A stretch of 6,988 bases of DNA, from positions 1-6,988 of the forward strand of contig JAEZMT010000038.1 of NCBI GenBank assembly GCA_023442085.1. Reading direction: 5' to 3'. Below the pieces are notes generated by a model that was not told where the DNA came from, searched no databases, and saw nothing but the letters and a program-made list of their open reading frames with translations. The stretch is from Pseudomonadota bacterium (GTDB taxonomy: Bacteria > Pseudomonadota > Alphaproteobacteria > Rhizobiales > Xanthobacteraceae). Positions 1 through 4,585 of this stretch are shown in pieces (the stretch's first letter is position 1; the number at the start of each line of letters is the position of its first letter). Position numbers and translations under genes: made by a program.

Positions 1-176
1 TGCGGGTGGGGCTGGAGGACAGCCTGTTCATCGGCCGCGGCAAGCTCGCCTCCTCCAATGCCGAGCAGGTGGCGAAGATCCGGCGTATCCTGGAAGAACT
101 GGGCCACGAGATCGCCACCCCGGACGAAGCCCGCGCCACCCTCGGCCTCAAGGGCGCCGACAAGGTGAGCTTCTGA
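1..176 (+). CDS. Beta-keto acid cleavage enzyme (BKACE/DUF849 family), C-terminal end only
   Basis: This is the tail of a gene cut by the left window edge. The reading frame has its first full codon at position 3, gives 57 residues and ends at TGA 174-176. The fragment opens with RVGLEDSLFIGRG and continues to LASSNAEQV and a final helix plus ATPDEARATLGL, the typical C-terminus of DUF849 proteins. The family condenses a 3-keto acid with acetyl-CoA and releases acetoacetate and a shortened CoA ester; 3-keto-5-aminohexanoate and 3-dehydrocarnitine are known substrates. From memory of the characterised enzyme Kce, the Arg and the Glu-Asp pair of RVGLED are active-site residues, the Glu being a metal ligand. 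All three are present here. Substrate cannot be told from this fragment. It lies 55 bp upstream of a crotonase on the same strand, so it may belong to the same pathway. Confidence 0.82.
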   Translation, partial: RVGLEDSLFIGRGKLASSNAEQVAKIRRILEELGHEIATPDEARATLGLKGADKVSF

Positions 177-231
177 CGCGCTGTCGCAAATATAGCAACA
201 ACTTAATCATTACACGCCCAGGGAGGCCCGA
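177..231 (+). promoter_or_regulatory. AT-rich intergenic leader with imperfect dyad, possible promoter/operator
   Basis: This 55-bp gap is the only clearly AT-rich stretch in the window. It contains an imperfect inverted repeat, TGTCGC (182-187) and GCAACA (195-200), around a 7-bp AT core AAATATA, with one mismatch between the arms. A tiny dyad TAAT-C-ATTA follows at 204-212. TATAGC at 191-196 matches four of six bases of a sigma70 -10 box, but I find no convincing -35 box at a normal distance. The arrangement would fit a transcription start and regulator site for the downstream genes. It could equally be chance in an AT-rich spacer. The gap ends with the ribosome binding site of the next gene. 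Confidence 0.3.
217..226 (+). promoter_or_regulatory. Strong Shine-Dalgarno CCCAGGGAGG for the crotonase gene
   Basis: GGGAGG ends 5 nt before ATG 232, which supports that start over the in-frame ATG at 241, which would be 14 nt away. The same ten bases at the same 5-nt spacing precede the binding-protein gene (2292-2301). Confidence 0.7.
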
Positions 232-1011
232 ATGCTGGACATGACTGATGTTGTCGCCGTCGAGAAAAGCGGGGACGTCGCACTTTTGACCATGCGGCTC
301 GCGCCCTACAATCTGGTCGGTTGTGATCTGGGACCGGCGCTCACCGGCGCGATCGAAAAGGCCTTAAGCGGGGGCGCGCGGGCGATCGTACTGCGCAGCG
401 CGCTGCGTCATTTTTCGGCGGGCGCGGATCTCGCACTGTTCAAGGACGAAGGAGCGCAGTTCCGCGAAGCGTTTGATGCGCTCGGCGTGATGCGGGCGCT
501 GGAACAATGCCCCGTTCCCACCGTGGCCGCCGTGCACGGCGTCGCCCTCGGCGGCGGCTTTGAACTGGCTCTCCTCTGTGACTTCATCGTCGCAGCCTCA
601 TCGGCGAAATTCGGCCTCGTGGAAGCCACGCTCGGGCTTCATCCGCTCATGGGAGGCGTCCAGCGGATCGCTGCCCGCGCCGGCGTGGCGCGCGCCAACG
701 AAATCGTCATGCTCGCTCGCCGGCATGACGCCGCGACCCTCGAGCGCTGGGGTATCGTCAACCGGGTGGTGCCCGATGCGCAGCTCGACGAGATCGCCCT
801 GGCCCTCGCCATCGAGCTCTCCCTGGGGCCCACAGTTGCCCACGGTTCCACCAAGCGCCTGTTGCAGACTTATCTGCGCGAAGGCATCGCCGCGGCAGAC
901 GATGCCATGGCAGAGGCACAGCGCGCCATCTGGTCCAGCCGGGATCTTTCCATCGGGCTCGCCGCCTTCGAGGAGAAGGGTCCGGGCCAGGCCGTCTTCG
1001 TCGGTCGCTGA
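232..1011 (+). CDS. Enoyl-CoA hydratase/isomerase family protein (crotonase fold)
   Basis: A 259-residue cytoplasmic enzyme of normal crotonase length. The family stabilises an acyl-CoA enolate in an oxyanion hole, most often adding water to a 2-enoyl-CoA. Oxyanion-hole elements are visible as HFSAGAD (60-66) and VALGGGFE (104-111). Both glutamates of classical hydratases are present: Glu111 in GGGFE and Glu131 in FGLVE, matching Glu144 and Glu164 of rat crotonase. The GGVQR motif (141-145) and WGIVNRVVP (173-181) are also typical. Retention of both acids favours hydratase over pure isomerase activity; this is inference. The substrate is unknown. The gene sits 11 bp upstream of a CoA-transferase, a pairing like CaiD/CaiB of carnitine metabolism, although overall similarity to CaiD cannot be measured here. 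The usual TG before the C-terminal helix region is replaced by AR (ARRHDAATL), a minor deviation. Confidence 0.9.
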   Translation: MLDMTDVVAVEKSGDVALLTMRLAPYNLVGCDLGPALTGAIEKALSGGARAIVLRSALRHFSAGADLALFKDEGAQFREAFDALGVMRALEQCPVPTVAAVHGVALGGGFELALLCDFIVAASSAKFGLVEATLGLHPLMGGVQRIAARAGVARANEIVMLARRHDAATLERWGIVNRVVPDAQLDEIALALAIELSLGPTVAHGSTKRLLQTYLREGIAAADDAMAEAQRAIWSSRDLSIGLAAFEEKGPGQAVFVGR

Positions 1012-1022
1012 AGGAGACAACG

Positions 1023-2246
1023 ATGGCACAGGGTCCTCTTTCCGGCATCCGCGTGGTGGACTTTTCCCGCGTGCTCGCCGGCCCTCACTGCACCAAGACG
1101 CTGCACGATCTCGGTGCTGAAATCATCAAGATCGAGCCGCCCCGGCCCGATATTTCGCGCGCAGCCGTCCCGAACAAGGAGGGCATCTCGCATTATTACA
1201 TCCAGCAAAACGCCGGTAAGCGGAACATCAGCATCGATCTCAACCACGAGGAGGGGCGAGAGATCGCGATGCGCTTGTGTGAGGGTGCAGATATCATCGT
1301 TGAAAACTTCCGCGCGGGAACGCTGGGTTTCTTCGGGCTGGATTACGATAGCGTCGCAGAGCGCAATCCGCGTATCATCTACGCGTCCATCAGCGGCTAT
1401 GGGCAGGGCGGTCCGCTCTCCCACCGCGCGGCTTATGCGCCGACGGTTCATGCCGAGGCCGGCTTCGTCCAGGGGCTGCTCGCCCATCTCGGCGACGACC
1501 TGAGGACAGAACGTCACGACGCCTATTCCCATGCTGACGTCTATACCGGCCTTGAGGCTGCCATCGGCATTCTTGCCGCCCTGCATCGGCGCACGCAGAC
1601 CGGCGAGGGCCAGTATGTCGACGTCGCGATGGCGGCAACCATTCTCGCCGTGAACGAGCGGGTCCACGCCGATCTCTCCGGAATAGATCTCGGCGCCGAG
1701 CCGGCGGCGCTGGGGCCGGCTTGGTCTCCCTTCTACCGGACGGCGTCTGGCGAGGTCATCACCGTCGCGACGAGCGTGGTATCGAGCCTCACCTTTCCGT
1801 TCTATATCGGCGCCATGCGGCGCGCGGATCTCGCCGTCGATCCGCGTTTCGCCACTTCTGAGGCGCGGGCCCGCAACACCGCCGCGTTCCACGAAATTTT
1901 CCAGCGGTGGATCCTCACCTTCCCCACGCTCGAGATGCTCGACGCGCAACTCGACGAGGCGAAGCTCGCCTTCGGCGTGGTGCGCTCGGTCGAAGACATC
2001 GCGAAGTCTGAATGGGCCGAGTGGTGGGGCGCCATCGATGAGGTCGATGACCGGCATGGCGGGAGGGCCCGAATTCCCGGCCGGCCGTGGCGCTTTTCGA
2101 AAGACAGGCTGGAACATCCCGGCGTGCCGGCCTTCCGCGGCGAGCATAACCGGGCAGTGGTGGCCGAGATTGGCTACCGGCCCGAGGAGATCGCGGCGCT
2201 CGAGGCGAAGGGGGTGCTGACGTCCAACGTCCCGCCCGCCAACTGA
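1023..2246 (+). CDS. Family III CoA-transferase (CaiB/BaiF/formyl-CoA transferase type)
   Basis: A 407-residue cytoplasmic enzyme, within the usual 380-430 range. Family III transferases move CoA from an acyl-CoA donor to a free carboxylic acid through an aspartyl-CoA anhydride. The N-terminus carries GIRVVDFSRVLAGPHCTKTL followed by DLGAEIIKIEPP, the family hallmark. NAGKRNISIDL (63-73) and IIVENFRAGTLGFFGLDYD (91-109) follow. The catalytic Asp is most likely Asp172 in HADVYTGLEAA, aligned with Asp169 of formyl-CoA transferase, and is followed by AALHRRTQTGEGQYVDV (185-201). The C-terminal part has GVPAFRGEHNRAVVAEIGY and EEIAALEAKGVL, also typical. The start is set by AAGGAG (1011-1016) 6 nt before ATG 1023. 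With the crotonase 11 bp upstream it forms an apparent two-gene unit for activating and hydrating an unsaturated acid. Substrate and CoA donor cannot be read from sequence. Confidence 0.92.
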   Translation: MAQGPLSGIRVVDFSRVLAGPHCTKTLHDLGAEIIKIEPPRPDISRAAVPNKEGISHYYIQQNAGKRNISIDLNHEEGREIAMRLCEGADIIVENFRAGTLGFFGLDYDSVAERNPRIIYASISGYGQGGPLSHRAAYAPTVHAEAGFVQGLLAHLGDDLRTERHDAYSHADVYTGLEAAIGILAALHRRTQTGEGQYVDVAMAATILAVNERVHADLSGIDLGAEPAALGPAWSPFYRTASGEVITVATSVVSSLTFPFYIGAMRRADLAVDPRFATSEARARNTAAFHEIFQRWILTFPTLEMLDAQLDEAKLAFGVVRSVEDIAKSEWAEWWGAIDEVDDRHGGRARIPGRPWRFSKDRLEHPGVPAFRGEHNRAVVAEIGYRPEEIAALEAKGVLTSNVPPAN

Positions 2247-2271
2247 ATAGCCGCAACCCATCAAGAAGCGA

Positions 2272-2288
2272 CCGCGCGGCAGGCGCGG
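2272..2288 (+). other. Short GC hairpin just upstream of the binding-protein ribosome binding site
   Basis: CCGCGC (2272-2277) and GCGCGG (2283-2288) are perfect inverted arms around a 5-nt GGCAG loop. The hairpin ends 3 nt before the CCCAGGGAGG Shine-Dalgarno. It has no T-run, so it is not an intrinsic terminator. It might protect or present the binding-protein message, but a 6-bp GC dyad is not rare in DNA of this composition. Confidence 0.3.
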
Positions 2289-2291
2289 CAC

Positions 2292-2301
2292 CCCAGGGAG
2301 G
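2292..2301 (+). promoter_or_regulatory. Strong Shine-Dalgarno CCCAGGGAGG for the binding-protein gene
   Basis: AGGGAGG ends 5 nt before ATG 2307 and fixes this start, which also gives a normal signal peptide. It is identical in sequence and spacing to the site at 217-226. Confidence 0.75.
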
Positions 2302-2306
2302 AAGAT

Positions 2307-3488
2307 ATGAATACATTTCACATCCACCCATTGCCCAAGCTGGCCGCGGCTTTTGCGGCTTTGCTCGCGGCAACGACGGTTGCGTTTGCAGACGTGAAGA
2401 TCGGCGCCACGGTCTCCGTCACCGGGCCGGCTGCGTCGCTGGGCATCCCGTACAAGAACACGCTTGAGCTCCTTCCCAAGGAAATCGCCGGGGAGAAGAT
2501 CGAGTGGATCATTCTGGATGACGGCTCGGATCCGACGACGGCCGTCAAGAACGTCAAAAAGCTCATCAGCGAGTACAATGTCGACGCGGTCGTAGGGGCG
2601 AACACCTCGCCCATTGGCGTCGCCAATATCGATGTCGCGGCGGAGGGCAAGACGCCCTTCCTCGCGCAAGCGGCAACGTCTCGCATGGTCCTGCCCATGG
2701 ACGACAAGCGCTACTGGGTGTTCAAGCAGTCACAGGCCGACAGCATGATGGTGCAGGCCATCATCGCCCATATGAAGAAGTCCGGCGTGAAGAGCGTCGC
2801 CTTCATCGGCTTCAACGATGCATTTGGCGACAGCTTCTGGGAGGAGTTCCAGAAGGCGGCACAGCAGGCCGGGCTGAAGATCGTCGCCTCCGAGCGCTAT
2901 TCGCGCACGGACACGAGCGTCACCGGCCAGGTGCTCAAGATCGTCTCTGCCAAGCCCGATGCGGTCTTCATCGCGGCGGTCGGCACCCCCGCGGCGTTGC
3001 CGGCGGCAGCGCTGAAGGATCGCGGCTTTCAGGGTCGGCAATACCAGACCCACGCCGTGCTCAACGCGGATTTCCTTCGGGTGGGCGGGAAGGCGGTTGA
3101 GGGTACCATCCTCTCGGCGGGTCCGATGCTCGTCGCCGAACAACTGCCCGATACGGATCCCGTGAAGGCGGTGGCGGTGCCCTACGTGCGCGCCTACGAG
3201 GAGAAGTTCGGTCCAGGCAGCCGCGCCGGGTTCGGCGGCCATGCCTATGATGCCTACGCGCTCCTGAAGGCGGCGCTTCCGCAGGCGCTGAAGGTCGCGA
3301 AGCCCGGTACGCCGGAATTCCGCAAAGCTCTGCGCGATGCCATCGAAGCGAGCAAGGACGTTCCGGGCGTTCACGGCGTCTTCTCGCTGACGCCTTCCGA
3401 CCACGTCGGCCTCGACAACCGCGCGCGGGTGATTGTCGAGGTCAAGGACGGCGGCTGGAAGCTGATCGACCTCCTCCCCGCAGATTGA
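2307..3488 (+). CDS. HAAT-family ABC transporter substrate-binding protein (type I periplasmic)
   Basis: A 393-residue exported protein. Residues 1-28 form a Sec signal peptide: a short N-region with Lys11, a hydrophobic core LAAAFAALLAATTVAFA, and an AFA|D cleavage site, giving a mature start at Asp29. There is no lipobox Cys. The mature part follows the type I solute-binding fold (Peripla_BP_6): DVKIGATVSVTGPAASLG, DDGSDPTTAVKNVKKLI (71-87), VVGANTSPIG (95-104), the SVAFIGFNDAFGDSFWEEF strand-helix unit (163-181), and FGGHAYDAYALLKAAL near the C-terminus. It captures a solute for the permease and ATPase genes directly downstream. The phrase TDTSVTGQVLKI and the AEQLPDTDPVKAVAVPYV stretch remind me of the subgroup around Rhodopseudomonas RPA1789, reported to bind phenylpropanoid acids. 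This is recall, not an alignment. The true ligand may be an amino acid, aromatic acid or another carboxylate. Confidence 0.9.
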   Translation: MNTFHIHPLPKLAAAFAALLAATTVAFADVKIGATVSVTGPAASLGIPYKNTLELLPKEIAGEKIEWIILDDGSDPTTAVKNVKKLISEYNVDAVVGANTSPIGVANIDVAAEGKTPFLAQAATSRMVLPMDDKRYWVFKQSQADSMMVQAIIAHMKKSGVKSVAFIGFNDAFGDSFWEEFQKAAQQAGLKIVASERYSRTDTSVTGQVLKIVSAKPDAVFIAAVGTPAALPAAALKDRGFQGRQYQTHAVLNADFLRVGGKAVEGTILSAGPMLVAEQLPDTDPVKAVAVPYVRAYEEKFGPGSRAGFGGHAYDAYALLKAALPQALKVAKPGTPEFRKALRDAIEASKDVPGVHGVFSLTPSDHVGLDNRARVIVEVKDGGWKLIDLLPAD

Positions 3489-3498
3489 GTGCTGCTGT

Positions 3499-3522
3499 CG
3501 CCGGGCGGTCCTTCGCCCGGCG
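3499..3522 (+). other. Strong intercistronic stem-loop after the binding-protein gene
   Basis: A perfect 9-bp all-GC stem, CGCCGGGCG (3499-3507) paired with CGCCCGGCG (3514-3522), closes a 6-nt loop GTCCTT. It starts 10 nt after the binding-protein stop codon and ends 15 nt before the next Shine-Dalgarno. There is no downstream T-run, so I do not call an intrinsic terminator. Hairpins in this position of importer operons, such as the one between malE and malF, protect the upstream mRNA and lower downstream expression. The same role here would raise binding protein over membrane components and is an inference. Confidence 0.65.
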
Positions 3523-3537
3523 CTCTCGCAGCTGTTC

Positions 3538-3543
3538 GGGAGA
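3538..3543 (+). promoter_or_regulatory. Shine-Dalgarno GGGAGA that sets the LivH-type start
   Basis: GGGAGA lies 7 nt before ATG 3551. This makes 3551 the likely start and not the upstream in-frame TTG at 3485, which would overlap the previous stop codon, place the hairpin inside the coding region and add 22 arginine- and serine-rich residues unlike a permease. Confidence 0.7.
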
Positions 3544-3550
3544 CAGCACA

Positions 3551-4585
3551 ATGGACATTCAGATTGCCTCCATCCTGGCCCAGGACGGAGCAGTGAACGG
3601 CGCCATCTATGCCCTTGTCGCGCTCGCGCTGGTGCTCACCTTTAGCGTGACCCGCGTGATATTCGTGCCTCAGGGCGAGTTCATCACCTACGGTGCCTTG
3701 AGCCTTGCCATGCTGCAGGCCGGCCACGTCCCGGCGACCTTCTGGCTGCTGGTTGCGATGACCGTGTGGGCGTGCGGCGCGGAACTCGTGACGCGCCTCT
3801 CGGCGCCTGTCGGCACTGCGGGCCTCCCGGCAGCACTGCTGCGCACGGCGTCGCCGATGGCGGTCGCCGCAGTTCTGCTGTTCGGGGTTGATGCACCGCG
3901 AGCGGGATTTGCCGTGCAGGTGCTGGCGACACTCTTCGTGGTCGTGCCACTCGGGCCGCTCCTCTACCGAACGATCTACGCGCCGATCGCCGATTATTCC
4001 GTGCTTCTGCTCCTCATCGTGTCGGTCGCGGTCCATACCGCGATGGTCGGCTTCGGCCTCTATTTCTTCGGCGCCGAGGGGTTCCGGACACCGGTCCTCA
4101 TCCCCTTCGAGGTGGACGTCGGCACGCTCAGGCTGTCCGGTTCGGAGGTGTCCATTCTCGCGGTGACCGCGCTGGTGATGGTCGCCCTCGCCCTGGCCTT
4201 CGCCCTGACCAATTTCGGGAAAGCTCTGCGCGCGATGGCGTCGAACAGGCTCGGCGCACGCATCGTCGGAATCCGTCCCGAGCGGGGCGGGAGCATGGCC
4301 TTCACGCTGGCTGCGCTCCTCGGCGTCGTCAGCGGCCTGCTCATGGGCCCCATGACGACGCTCTACTACGACACCGGCTTCTTCATCGCCCTGAAGGGTT
4401 TTGTGGGGGCCATCATCGGCAACCTCGCGAGCTTTCCCCTGGCAGTGGCGGGCGCGCTCTTCGTGGGGCTCACCGAGAGCTACGCCTCCTTCTTCGCCAG
4501 CGCCTTCAAGGAAGCAATCGTCTTTTTCATGGTCCTTCCGGTGCTGCTCTGGCTGTCGGTTCGACACGGCTATCCGGAGGAATGA
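3551..4585 (+). CDS. livH: LivH-type permease of a branched-chain-amino-acid-type ABC importer
   Basis: A 344-residue polytopic inner-membrane protein, one half of the transport channel. The first segment, DGAVNGAIYALVALALVLTF (12-31), and the following FVPQGEFITYGAL (38-50) correspond to the NFAHGE region of LivH. Further hydrophobic segments lie near 62-75, 101-113, 119-138, 149-172, 200-220, 249-266, 281-306 and 320-337. The cytoplasmic coupling loop that contacts the ATPase is GKALRAMASNRLGARIVGI (223-241). About 35-45 residues around 78-125 appear to be extra relative to E. coli LivH (308 residues) and include a hydrophobic stretch. The usual GGxGSxPGA element is altered to GNLASFPLA (290-298). 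Its stop codon overlaps the start of the next gene, so the two are probably translated together at matched levels. The name livH denotes the family; leucine transport is not implied. Confidence 0.88.
   Translation: MDIQIASILAQDGAVNGAIYALVALALVLTFSVTRVIFVPQGEFITYGALSLAMLQAGHVPATFWLLVAMTVWACGAELVTRLSAPVGTAGLPAALLRTASPMAVAAVLLFGVDAPRAGFAVQVLATLFVVVPLGPLLYRTIYAPIADYSVLLLLIVSVAVHTAMVGFGLYFFGAEGFRTPVLIPFEVDVGTLRLSGSEVSILAVTALVMVALALAFALTNFGKALRAMASNRLGARIVGIRPERGGSMAFTLAALLGVVSGLLMGPMTTLYYDTGFFIALKGFVGAIIGNLASFPLAVAGALFVGLTESYASFFASAFKEAIVFFMVLPVLLWLSVRHGYPEE
4576..4580 (+). promoter_or_regulatory. Shine-Dalgarno GGAGG deciding between two adjacent ATGs
   Basis: GGAGG lies 1 nt before ATG 4582 and 4 nt before ATG 4585. 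Ribosome spacing favours 4585, giving a TGATG stop/start overlap (4583-4587) with the LivH gene. Using 4582 would add one extra Met. Confidence 0.6.

Noticed and set aside
191..196. TATAGC as a definite sigma70 -10 box
   Set aside because: No acceptable -35 hexamer lies 15-19 bp upstream. It is mentioned only as part of a possible regulatory region.
241..243. Alternative crotonase start at the second ATG
   Set aside because: It is 14 nt from the Shine-Dalgarno, against 5 nt for ATG 232.
870..2669. 599-residue open frame on the - strand covering the CoA-transferase and part of the binding protein
   Set aside because: It crosses several recognisable + strand genes and a gap, is full of Arg/Asp/Gly with low-complexity composition, and shows no family motif. 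This is expected for the antisense of GC-rich coding DNA.
3499..3522. Intrinsic transcription terminator
   Set aside because: The stem is strong but no T-run follows, and the operon clearly continues downstream. It is kept as an intercistronic hairpin only.
3485..3550. TTG-initiated N-terminal extension of the LivH-type permease
   Set aside because: It would overlap the previous stop, run through the hairpin and add 22 Arg/Ser-rich residues. ATG 3551 has a well-placed Shine-Dalgarno and a normal permease N-terminus.
3371..4567. 398-residue open frame on the - strand opposite the LivH-type gene
   Set aside because: It is extremely rich in His, Glu, Arg and Gln with no domain pattern, the usual antisense translation of a GC-rich membrane protein gene.
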